Source: Ensifer aridi (GTDB taxonomy: Bacteria > Pseudomonadota > Alphaproteobacteria > Rhizobiales > Rhizobiaceae). Taken from it: 64,000 nt of DNA. The DNA is taken from NCBI RefSeq assembly GCF_002078505.1, contig NZ_LUAV01000012.1:307076-371075 (forward strand). The letters run 5' to 3'. Within the stretch, counting starts at the first letter, position 1. Every line of letters starts with the position of its first letter. Under the pieces are notes generated by a model, which saw only the letters and a list, made by a program, of their open reading frames with translations, did not search any database and was not told where the DNA came from. Position numbers and translations under genes: made by a program. Below, in pieces: positions 27,067-34,440 of this stretch.

Positions 27067-28155
27067 TCACTGCTTCACGTAGTTTGCGGCATTGTGCTTG
27101 TCCATCACCGCCTGGAAGCGACGGGCAAAGGCGTCGTCGGCCAATTTCTTGCGCCGCTGGATATCCTGCGTCGCGAGCATGTTCTTTTCATGCATCTCGA
27201 GCAGGTCGCCGATATGGCGCTGCGCAGCCGCACCGATCCCCGCCATCGTCTCCTCGGCCGCGGTGTCGACCTGGCTGCCGAGCGTGTTGATCTTATGGGC
27301 GACGTCCTGCTGCGCCGCCGTCTTCAGCGAGTCTTCGAGCGCCTTGTAGAGCACGATGCGCTGTTCGGTATCGATTGTCAGCTTGTTGATCAGCGTGTTC
27401 TGCGCGGCGATCTGGTTGTTGAGCGAATCGACGAAGGTCTGGAACATCGCGGTGTAGCGTTCGAGCGTCTGGCTCTCGGCGAGCAGTTCCTGCTCCTTCG
27501 CCTGCTTCTCGTTGTATTCGGTGGCAAGCTGCGAGCGCTCGCCCTCCAGCTCCGTGCGCGTCTTCTGGTCGGTCGAGGCGGCGATCCGGTTCTCGATGTC
27601 GAGCAGCAGCGGATTGAGCTCCTCGATGCGCTTCTGCGTTTCTTCGAGCGCCGCCATCGTGCCCTTGCGGCGCCCGATCACCTGGATGAGGCTCTGCTCG
27701 GAGGTCTTGTAGCGCTGGTCGAGGATCGACCTCTGGTCCTTGAGGATGCCGACGATGGTGTCGGATTTCGAAAGCAGTTCCTGCAGGTTGCCGGCGAGCG
27801 ACATGTTGCGCACCCGGTCGGTGCGCATGCGCTGCATCTTCTGCTTGGAGAAGAAGCCGACGAATTTCTCGTAGCCGGTATAGCTCTTCATGCTCTCGAA
27901 TTCGGCGCCGAAGACATTGGTGGCATCTTCCAGCCCGATGATCAGATCGGCGATGTTGGCTTCCATCACCTTCTGCTGCTGGATCACGTCCTGAATGCGG
28001 GCATTCTCGATATCGAAATTGACGTCACCGAGCTTGGTGTCCGCCTTGGCGAATTGTTCGAGGACGACGCCCGACTGCTCGAGCTTGCCGCGCATCTCCT
28101 TGACGACGCTCCTGGTCCTCTCGATCTCCGCGTCAAAATTCTGAAGCGTCGCCAT
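27067..28155 (-). CDS. Coiled-coil protein, first gene of the AAA+ operon
   Basis: 362 residues, almost entirely helical with long heptad-rich stretches (about 135-330: EETQKRIEELNPLLLDIENR, EGERSQLATEYNEKQAKEQE, NNQIAAQNTLINKLTIDTEQ). No membrane segment. The overall shape and the LINKL...ALEDSL region are reminiscent of TelA-type toxic-anion resistance proteins, but similarity by eye is weak. GAGAAGGGG directly precedes the ATG. It opens the operon and may polymerise or act as adaptor for the ATPase. Confidence 0.85.
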   Translation of the reverse strand: MATLQNFDAEIERTRSVVKEMRGKLEQSGVVLEQFAKADTKLGDVNFDIENARIQDVIQQQKVMEANIADLIIGLEDATNVFGAEFESMKSYTGYEKFVGFFSKQKMQRMRTDRVRNMSLAGNLQELLSKSDTIVGILKDQRSILDQRYKTSEQSLIQVIGRRKGTMAALEETQKRIEELNPLLLDIENRIAASTDQKTRTELEGERSQLATEYNEKQAKEQELLAESQTLERYTAMFQTFVDSLNNQIAAQNTLINKLTIDTEQRIVLYKALEDSLKTAAQQDVAHKINTLGSQVDTAAEETMAGIGAAAQRHIGDLLEMHEKNMLATQDIQRRKKLADDAFARRFQAVMDKHNAANYVKQ

Positions 28156-28217
28156 TCCCCTTCTCCCTCTCTTCGGCAGGCTCTTGCAAGCCGAATTATT
28201 CAGCCCTCGATTGCAGT

Positions 28218-28240
28218 TATATAAAGGATGTTTAGAACGT
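28218..28240 (-). promoter_or_regulatory. Possible promoter of the AAA+ operon
   Basis: Minus strand TATATA (28223-28218) about 63 bases before the coiled-coil ATG is the only good -10 box in the 168-base gap behind tdk. No -35 at normal spacing is convincing (a TTGTCG lies 19 bases upstream). Confidence 0.3.
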
Positions 28241-28323
28241 TACGACAAGGGTGATCATAGGCTTTTTCGCCCGCGAGGCCAGGTGGCTTATGGGCCCTAT
28301 CGGGCACAGGGCGATCCCGGTCG

Positions 28324-28953
28324 TTATGCGCCGTCGCCTCGCGCGTCGACCGCCGCGGTACTCTGGCAGCCTTCACGCATCCGGTCTTCCCAATGGCGCC
28401 GGCAATAGGACACGTATTTCTCGTTGCCGCCGACATCCACCTGCGCCCCTTCGCGCACGACCTTGCCGTCTCCGCCGAGGCGCACGACCATGGTCGCTTT
28501 TCGTCCGCAATGGCAGATCGTCCTGACTTCGCGCAACTCGTCCGCGATCGCAAGCAGGGCCATGGAGCCGGGGAAGAGCTTGCCCTGGAAATCCGTCCTC
28601 AGCCCATAGGCCATCACCGGTATGCCGAGGCGGTCCGCAACGCGCGCGAGTTGCCACACCTGCGCTTCGCCGAGAAACTGCGCCTCGTCGACGAAGACAC
28701 AGGCAATGTCCCCGGATCCATCGGCGTTCAGCCGCTCGATCAGGCCGTAGAGATCGTCCCCGTCGCGGAAGGGAACCGCATCCGACTGCAGTCCGATGCG
28801 TGACGCGATGCAGCCCATGCCGGCGCGGTCATCGAAGGCGGCGATCAGCATCACGACGCGCATACCGCGCTCCTGATAGTTGTAGGCTGCCTGCAGGAGC
28901 ATCGTGCTTTTGCCCGCATTCATCGTCGCATAGCTGAAATAGAGTTTGGCCAT
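28324..28953 (-). CDS. tdk: Thymidine kinase (type II)
   Basis: 209 residues from ATG 28953 (MAKLYFSYATMNAGKST), with GGAGACGGGATC upstream; the longer frame is discarded. P-loop MNAGKST at 11-17, Walker B VFVDEAQFL, and zinc ligands in CHCGRKA and CRRHW. It phosphorylates thymidine to dTMP in nucleoside salvage. It is divergent from choX. Its end is 168 bases from the next operon. Confidence 0.95.
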   Translation of the reverse strand: MAKLYFSYATMNAGKSTMLLQAAYNYQERGMRVVMLIAAFDDRAGMGCIASRIGLQSDAVPFRDGDDLYGLIERLNADGSGDIACVFVDEAQFLGEAQVWQLARVADRLGIPVMAYGLRTDFQGKLFPGSMALLAIADELREVRTICHCGRKATMVVRLGGDGKVVREGAQVDVGGNEKYVSYCRRHWEDRMREGCQSTAAVDARGDGA

Positions 28954-29247
28954 GATCCCGTCTCCGGCGTCGTAGTTTGCGCTAAATGACCGGGGTTGCA
29001 TCCGTTGGCCAGAGCATGTCGGCGCGACCCACAGAATTTCGAAGGGGAAACAGGCATTCCGGCCCAGCGCCGCCGGCAGCCGCGCGGCGCTTTGAGGACA
29101 GCATTTCGTGGGCTTTGCGACATTCGGCGTCGCTTTGTGCACCCCCTTGGCGGATTGAGGCAATACACTCCCCTCGATGCCAAGGCCTTGAATTCGGGGC
29201 GCATTGGTGTTTGGCTAAAAAAAGAACACAGGCAGGGGAACGCAACG

Positions 29248-30201
29248 ATGATAAGGACCTTCTCAATCAAGTTCATGCTGGCGGGCGCCGTCTGTATGGC
29301 CCTGACCGCGGGTAGTGCGCTCGCAGCCGAACCGGAAAGCTGCAGCACCGTTCGCTTCTCCGACGTCGGCTGGACGGACATCACCGCGACGACGGCGACG
29401 GCAACGACGATCCTCAAGGCATTGGGCTATCAGACGGACGTCAAGGTCCTATCCGTGCCGGTCACCTACACCTCCCTGAAAAACAAGGACATCGACGTCT
29501 TCCTCGGCAACTGGATGCCGACGATGGAGGCCGACATTGCGCCCTATCGCGAGGACAAGTCCGTCGAGACCGTGCGTGAGAACCTCGAGGGCGCGAAGTA
29601 CACGCTCGCGACCAATGCCAAGGGCGCAGAGCTCGGCATCAAGGACTTCAAGGATATCGCCGCCCACAAGGACGAGCTCGAGGGCAAGATCTACGGGATT
29701 GAGCCCGGCAATGACGGCAACCGGCTGATCATCGACATGGTCGAAAAAGGCACCTTCGGCCTGAAAGGCTTCGAAGTCGTCGAATCCTCCGAACAGGGCA
29801 TGCTGGCGCAGGTCGCCCGTGCCGAGAAGGACGGCGAACCGATCGTCTTTCTTGGCTGGGAGCCGCATCCGATGAACGCGAACTTCAAGCTGACCTATCT
29901 CTCCGGCGGCGATGACATCTTCGGCCCGAACTACGGCGGCGCTACGGTGCACACCAATGTGCGTGCCGGTTACACGACCGAATGCCCCAATGTCGGCAAG
30001 CTGCTCCAGAATCTGAAGTTCTCGCTGCAGATGGAGAACGAGATCATGGGCAAGATCCTGAACGACGGAGAAGATCCGGAGAAGGCGGCGGCCGCATGGC
30101 TCAAGGCCAATCCGGCCACGCTCGAGCCTTGGCTCGCCGGGGTCACGACCAAGGATGGCGGAGACGGAATGGCTGCGGTCAAGACCGCTCTCGGTCTCTG
30201 A
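29248..30201 (+). CDS. choX: Choline ABC transporter, periplasmic binding protein
   Basis: 317 residues with signal peptide 1-26 (ending ALA-AEPE). It is nearly identical to my recollection of S. meliloti ChoX. The aromatic cage that holds the trimethylammonium group is visible: Trp/Asp in FSDVGWTDI, Trp in GNWMPTM, Tyr in AKYTLAT and Trp in LGWEPHPMN. AGGGGAA precedes the ATG. It binds choline for import as a carbon source and glycine betaine precursor. It is followed by a terminator before choW, which would keep the binding protein in excess over the permease. The 294-base gap to tdk shows no further feature I can support. Confidence 0.97.
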   Translation: MIRTFSIKFMLAGAVCMALTAGSALAAEPESCSTVRFSDVGWTDITATTATATTILKALGYQTDVKVLSVPVTYTSLKNKDIDVFLGNWMPTMEADIAPYREDKSVETVRENLEGAKYTLATNAKGAELGIKDFKDIAAHKDELEGKIYGIEPGNDGNRLIIDMVEKGTFGLKGFEVVESSEQGMLAQVARAEKDGEPIVFLGWEPHPMNANFKLTYLSGGDDIFGPNYGGATVHTNVRAGYTTECPNVGKLLQNLKFSLQMENEIMGKILNDGEDPEKAAAAWLKANPATLEPWLAGVTTKDGGDGMAAVKTALGL

Positions 30202-30205
30202 TCGG

Positions 30206-30307
30206 CTGCACCGCCATGCGTCTGGCACGGACGCTCAAATGTCGCTGTAGCACTTTGAATTGCTGCATGTTTCGCCTTTGCGTCGACTCCGTTCAAGAAC
30301 ATGCAGC
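30206..30307 (+). repeat. Two-hairpin intergenic repeat, divergent copy between choX and choW
   Basis: gcgtctggcacggacgc hairpin, then cgctgtagcactttgaattg as in the other copies, and a later aagaacatgcag arm. The central palindrome is degenerate. It lies directly before the terminator inside the cho operon. Confidence 0.65.
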
Positions 30308-30310
30308 GAG

Positions 30311-30334
30311 GGCGGGGAAGCACCCCGCCTTTTT
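30311..30334 (+). terminator. Intrinsic terminator between choX and choW
   Basis: ggcgggg (30311-30317) pairs with ccccgcc (30323-30329), loop aagca, followed by five T (30330-30334). A textbook Rho-independent terminator within the operon, probably partial. Confidence 0.85.
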
Positions 30335-30387
30335 CCACCGCTCCGTGCGATCCAGTGTTTGACCCCTGACAAGAGGGATTCAATTCC

Positions 30388-31233
30388 GTGGAATTTCTGA
30401 CTGAAAACCGCATCCCGATCGGCGGCTGGGCCAAGGCGTTCGTCGACTGGCTGACCACGAATTTCGAGCTGTTTTTCGACCAGCTCGCAAATCTGCTTTC
30501 GGCGATCATTTCCGTTCTGCTCTACATCCTGCAAACGCCACATCCGCTCATCGTCGTCGCTGTGGTGACCGCATTGGCGTGGTGGTTCCGCCGCTCCATC
30601 GGAATTGCGGCTTTCACCTGTCTTGGGCTGCTCTTGATCGTCAACCAGGGCTACTGGAAAGAGACCACCGAGACGCTGGCGCTTGTGCTCGCAGCGACCT
30701 TCGTCAGCATGGCGGTCGGTGTCCCGCTCGGCATCGTCGCTGCGCGTCGCGCCTGGATCTACTCGATCATGCGCCCGATCCTGGATCTGATGCAGACGAT
30801 TCCGACCTTCGTCTATCTCATTCCGGCGCTGATCCTTTTCGGCCTCGGCATGGTGCCCGGGCTGATTGCGACCGTCATTTTCGCCATTCCCGCCCCCATT
30901 CGCCTGACGCGTCTCGGCATCATTTCGACGCCGCCGTCGCTGGTGGAGGCGGCCGAGTCCTTTGGGGCAACACCGTGGCAGGTGCTGCGCAAAGTGGAAC
31001 TGCCCTTTGCGATGCCGCAGATCATGGCGGGCCTCACCCAGACGATCATGCTGTCGCTCTCGATGGTGGTCATCGCGGCTCTCGTCGGTGCCGACGGTCT
31101 TGGCGTTCCGGTCCTCAGGGCGCTGAACACGGTCAATATTGCCAGGGGTTTCGAATCCGGCCTCTGCATCGTCATCCTCGCCATCGTTCTCGACCGCCTG
31201 TTCCGCTCGTCCGATGAAGGAGAAGGCGCATGA
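30388..31233 (+). CDS. choW: Choline ABC transporter permease
   Basis: 281 residues from GTG 30388; GAGGG lies about ten bases upstream. It has around six membrane segments and the BPD_transp_1 EAA loop (VEAAESFGATPWQVLRKVELP) that contacts the ATPase, and the OpuAB/ProW-type N-terminus. It forms the inner-membrane channel for ChoX-bound choline. Its stop overlaps the choV start (ATGA). Confidence 0.96.
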   Translation: MEFLTENRIPIGGWAKAFVDWLTTNFELFFDQLANLLSAIISVLLYILQTPHPLIVVAVVTALAWWFRRSIGIAAFTCLGLLLIVNQGYWKETTETLALVLAATFVSMAVGVPLGIVAARRAWIYSIMRPILDLMQTIPTFVYLIPALILFGLGMVPGLIATVIFAIPAPIRLTRLGIISTPPSLVEAAESFGATPWQVLRKVELPFAMPQIMAGLTQTIMLSLSMVVIAALVGADGLGVPVLRALNTVNIARGFESGLCIVILAIVLDRLFRSSDEGEGA

Positions 31234-32276
31234 TCGACGCCGTCGTTTTCAAGAATGTCGACATCATCTTCGGCAAGAATCCGCAAGCCGCCCTGCAGAT
31301 GGTCGACCAAGGCAAGACGCGCGACGAGATCGGCGCAGCAACGGGCCTGGTGCTCGGCGTCGCCGGCGCCTCGCTCACCATCAACGAGGGCGAGATCCTG
31401 GTGCTGATGGGCCTTTCCGGCTCGGGCAAGTCGACGCTGCTCAGGGCCGTCAACGGCCTTGCGCCGGTGGTGCGCGGCGAAGTCGAGGTGAAGACCTCGA
31501 GCGGATCGCTGAACCCCTATCGCTGCAACGCGAAATCCCTGCGCGATTTCCGCATGCATACCGTCTCGATGGTGTTTCAGCAGTTCGCGCTCCTGCCGTG
31601 GCGCACGGTGGCGGATAATGTCGGCTTCGGACTTGAGCTGGCCGGTGTCTCGGACGCCGAGCGAAAGAAGCGTGTCGGCGAGCAGCTCGACCTCGTCAAC
31701 CTGACGAAATGGGCGGACCGCAAGGTCAACGAACTCTCGGGCGGCATGCAGCAGCGCGTCGGCCTTGCCCGGGCGTTTGCCACCGGCGCGCCGATCCTGC
31801 TGATGGACGAACCGTTCTCGGCTCTCGATCCGCTGATCCGCACTCGTCTGCAGGACGAGCTGCTCGAATTCCAGCGGCGGCTGAAGAAGACGATCATCTT
31901 CGTCAGCCACGACCTCGACGAGGCCTTCCGCATCGGCAATCGCATCGCGATCATGGAAGGCGGGCGGATCATCCAATGCGGAACGCCGCAGGAAATCGTG
32001 AAGAGCCCAGCGAACCAGTATGTCGCCGATTTCGTCCAGCACATGAACCCGATAACCATGCTGACGGCGAAGGACGTGATGCGAATCGGCGTCGAGCGGG
32101 CGGCCAGCGCCGGTGTGACGGCAACCGCCAAACCGACGACGCCGCTCGTGGAGATCCTCGACGCCATGTCCCGCCAGCCCGGCAGCATCGGCGTCGTCGA
32201 CAACGGCTCGGTGGTCGGCACGATCGACGCGCAGAACATCGTCGAAGGGCTGACGCGCCATCGCAGCAAAGGTTGA
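31230..32276 (+). CDS. choV: Choline ABC transporter ATP-binding protein
   Basis: 348 residues. Walker A GLSGSGKST, Q-loop MVFQQFALLPW, signature LSGGMQQRVGLARA, Walker B ILLMDEPFSALD, H-loop FVSHDLDEA. After about residue 240 comes an extension with one CBS-like region (PGSIGVVDNGSVVGTIDAQN), as in OpuA/ProV subfamily ATPases. It drives choline uptake. A terminator follows. Confidence 0.97.
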   Translation: MIDAVVFKNVDIIFGKNPQAALQMVDQGKTRDEIGAATGLVLGVAGASLTINEGEILVLMGLSGSGKSTLLRAVNGLAPVVRGEVEVKTSSGSLNPYRCNAKSLRDFRMHTVSMVFQQFALLPWRTVADNVGFGLELAGVSDAERKKRVGEQLDLVNLTKWADRKVNELSGGMQQRVGLARAFATGAPILLMDEPFSALDPLIRTRLQDELLEFQRRLKKTIIFVSHDLDEAFRIGNRIAIMEGGRIIQCGTPQEIVKSPANQYVADFVQHMNPITMLTAKDVMRIGVERAASAGVTATAKPTTPLVEILDAMSRQPGSIGVVDNGSVVGTIDAQNIVEGLTRHRSKG

Positions 32277-32298
32277 CGCGGCACGCCAAGCGGCCAAT

Positions 32299-32327
32299 AA
32301 AGCCTGGAGCCACCGCTCCGGGCTTTT
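32299..32327 (+). terminator. Terminator after choV
   Basis: aaagcctggagc (32299-32310) pairs with gctccgggcttt (32315-32326) with one G-T pair, loop cacc, followed by a T-rich stretch (ttttattttg). Confidence 0.85.
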
Positions 32328-32361
32328 ATTTTGATCCGGCGGCGCCGCAGGAGGCGACACA

Positions 32362-33105
32362 ATGAGCGAGAAACCCAACGTGTTGCGCGAGACCGACGAC
32401 GAGGCGCGCAAGCTCGCGAGGACGCTGCTTCGTTCGGCAAGAAGCGGCGCGCTTGCCGCGATCGAGCCCGAAAGCGGCGGCTTTCCCTTCGTCAGCCGCG
32501 TGCTGATCGGAATCGATGTCGACGGCGCGCCGGTGATTCTCGTCTCACGGCTTTCGACGCACACACAGGCGCTCACTGCCGACAAGCGCGCCTCGCTCCT
32601 GACCGGTGAGCCCGGCAAGGGTGACCCCCTCGCCCATCCGCGCCTTACCCTTCAATGCGAAGCCGAAGCCGTTTCGCGCCACTCCGTCCTTCATGCCCGC
32701 ATTCGCGAACGTTTCCTAAGGCGGCATCCGAAGTCCTCGCTGTACATAGACTTCCCCGATTTCGGCTTTTTCCGCCTCAATCCGCTGCGTGCGAGCCTCA
32801 ACGGCGGCTTCGGGCGCGCCTATGTTTTGACGGCCGAGGATCTCGTCATCGCCTCGCCTGCCATGGCTGCGCTCGCCGAGATGGAAGCGAGTGCGATCGA
32901 GCACATGAACACCGATCATGCCGACGCGGTGAAGTATTATGCGACGACTCACTGCCGGGCGCCTGAGGGGGACTGGAAGATCGTCGGCATCGACGCTGCC
33001 GGACTCGACCTTTCCGACGGCGAGCGGCTCCAGCGGCTCGAATTCGAAACGCCGGTCGGAGATGTGACGGAATTACGGCCACTTCTAAAAAAACTTTACC
33101 GTTAA
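32362..33105 (+). CDS. HugZ-like FMN/haem-binding split-barrel protein with DUF2470 domain
   Basis: 247 residues. The N-terminal pyridoxamine-5'-phosphate-oxidase-like barrel (LLRSARSGALAAIEPESGGF, RVLIGIDVDGAPVILVSRLS) is followed from about residue 170 by DUF2470 with the IEHMNTDHADAVKYY motif. This architecture occurs in HugZ-type haem oxygenases and in FMN-binding proteins of unknown role. Haem degradation is possible but unproven. A ribosome site GCAGGAGG precedes the ATG. It is monocistronic. Confidence 0.88.
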   Translation: MSEKPNVLRETDDEARKLARTLLRSARSGALAAIEPESGGFPFVSRVLIGIDVDGAPVILVSRLSTHTQALTADKRASLLTGEPGKGDPLAHPRLTLQCEAEAVSRHSVLHARIRERFLRRHPKSSLYIDFPDFGFFRLNPLRASLNGGFGRAYVLTAEDLVIASPAMAALAEMEASAIEHMNTDHADAVKYYATTHCRAPEGDWKIVGIDAAGLDLSDGERLQRLEFETPVGDVTELRPLLKKLYR

Positions 33106-33152
33106 TCCGCGCTTAGCTACCCCCATTTCTTGCAGTGGGTGGTTGCCCTTTT

Positions 33153-33168
33153 ATGCATCACGGCTAAT
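33153..33168 (-). promoter_or_regulatory. NolR operator match upstream of nolR
   Basis: On the minus strand ATTAG-N9-AT (33168-33153), matching the published NolR consensus (A/T)TTAG-N9-A(T/A). It lies 32-47 bases before the nolR start, in the promoter region, where autoregulation is expected. Derived by eye; one match to a short consensus can occur by chance. Confidence 0.6.
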
Positions 33169-33199
33169 TATCGTGCTTCGTCAAACATAACTACGTGTG

Positions 33200-33568
33200 A
33201 TGAATTTTCGCATGGAGCACGCGATGCAGCCTCTCTCGCCTGAAAGACACGAGGAAGCCGAGATAGCAGCCGGTTTCCTTTCGGCCATGGCAAATCCGAA
33301 ACGCTTGCTCATCCTCGACTCTCTGGTCAAGGAGGAGATGGCGGTCGGAGCTTTGGCCAATAAAGTCGGGCTGAGCCAGTCGGCTCTTTCCCAGCACCTT
33401 TCGAAGCTGCGTGCGCAGAATCTGGTCAGCACCCGTCGTGACGCACAGACGATCTACTATTCGAGCTCTTCTGACGCGGTCATGAAGATTTTGGGCGCGC
33501 TCTCCGAGATCTACGGCGAAGTCACAAGCGCCGTGGAAGAAAAACCCCTCGTCCGCAAGTCGGCGTAA
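33200..33568 (+). CDS. nolR: Nodulation repressor NolR (ArsR family)
   Basis: 122 residues from ATG 33200 (an in-frame GTG lies three bases earlier). MNFRMEH...MANPKRLLILDSLVKEEM followed by the winged helix-turn-helix VGLSQSALSQHLSKLRAQN is near-identical to S. meliloti NolR as I know it. The dimeric repressor binds nod and core gene operators, reducing Nod factor synthesis before or during infection. The S. meliloti 1021 lineage carries a frameshifted nolR; this copy is intact. It has its own operator-like site and a strong terminator, so it is an independent unit. Confidence 0.95.
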   Translation: MNFRMEHAMQPLSPERHEEAEIAAGFLSAMANPKRLLILDSLVKEEMAVGALANKVGLSQSALSQHLSKLRAQNLVSTRRDAQTIYYSSSSDAVMKILGALSEIYGEVTSAVEEKPLVRKSA

Positions 33569-33604
33569 CCTCCCAAGACGCCAGGCCGGACAGACCAGCC
33601 TCAC

Positions 33605-33643
33605 AAGCCCCGGCGACCCAGTCGCGCGGGGCTTATGTTTTTT
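33605..33643 (+). terminator. Terminator of nolR
   Basis: A long hairpin aagccccg-gcgac with gtcgc-gcggggctt (33605-33634), followed by atgtttttt. Strong intrinsic terminator. Confidence 0.85.
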
Positions 33644-33661
33644 ATTGCGCGGCTGCATGCT

Positions 33662-34204
33662 ATGGATCACGCGGGCGAAATTCTCATACTCACCGGGCCG
33701 CCCGGTTCTGGAAAAACCACGACAGCGCAGACGCTCGCCAGAGAGCCTGGATCTTCGAAGGTCCATCTGCATTGCGACGACTTCTGGCACTTCATCAAGA
33801 ACGGAGCGATTCCGCCCTATCTGCCTGAAGCTCGTGAACAAAACATCCTCGTGGTCGATATTTTGACAAAGGTGGCCGCGGCGTACGCCGATGGTGGTTA
33901 TTTTGTCGTGGTAGACGGCATTGTCGGACCCTGGTTCTTGGAACCATTCAAGAAGATCTCAGCGCCGCTCCACTACGTCGTTCTACGTCCACCACTCGAT
34001 ATCGCGATCCGGCGTTGCCAGGAGCGTGGCGGGGACACCTTGACCGACCCCGGGCCTATCACGGAGCTGTACCGACAGCTCTCATCGCTGGGGCCACTTG
34101 AGCGGCATGTTCTGTCAACCAACGGACACAGTCGGGACGACACCTTGAGCGCGGTGATCGAGGCTGTGAAAAGCGGGTCGTTTCGCCTGCGACATAACAA
34201 ATAG
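33662..34204 (+). CDS. P-loop kinase-like protein
   Basis: 180 residues from ATG 33662. P-loop LTGPPGSGKTTTAQTLA at about 10-25, then HLHCDDFWHFIKNG, a DxD-type acceptor region as in zeta-toxin, chloramphenicol phosphotransferase and shikimate kinase-like proteins, and VVLRPPLDIAIRRCQERGG, a lid region. The acceptor is unknown. No clear ribosome site; upstream frame is inside the nolR terminator. Composition is slightly less GC-rich than neighbours (TATTTTGTCGTGG, ATTTTGACAAAG), which hints at later acquisition. About 236 bases without a feature follow it. Confidence 0.75.
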   Translation: MDHAGEILILTGPPGSGKTTTAQTLAREPGSSKVHLHCDDFWHFIKNGAIPPYLPEAREQNILVVDILTKVAAAYADGGYFVVVDGIVGPWFLEPFKKISAPLHYVVLRPPLDIAIRRCQERGGDTLTDPGPITELYRQLSSLGPLERHVLSTNGHSRDDTLSAVIEAVKSGSFRLRHNK

Positions 34205-34440
34205 GCGAGCTCCCACAAACCAGCTTCGCAAGCACCGCGGTCATCATGCACGCCGCAACACGGCAGCTTCAAGCATGTGTGCAGCCGAGCATGCTGCTAC
34301 CGAATTGCGACAGTTGATGGTGTGGGACGCGATCGACCGCAGGCTTGACGCTTGTCGGCGCGCTGATAGTTTGACCAACAGGTAAAAGAATCCGGCTTTA
34401 GCCATCGCAGCATGGGCAAGAACCGTCGAGGAGAACCGAC

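Noticed and set aside
29164..29247. Choline-responsive promoter or small RNA before choX
   Set aside because: Several TTG and AT-rich stretches are present but none has acceptable -35/-10 geometry, and no stable hairpin with a T-run is seen.
30813..32618. 601-codon minus-strand frame opposite choW and choV
   Set aside because: Antisense to two canonical ABC transporter genes; no recognisable product.
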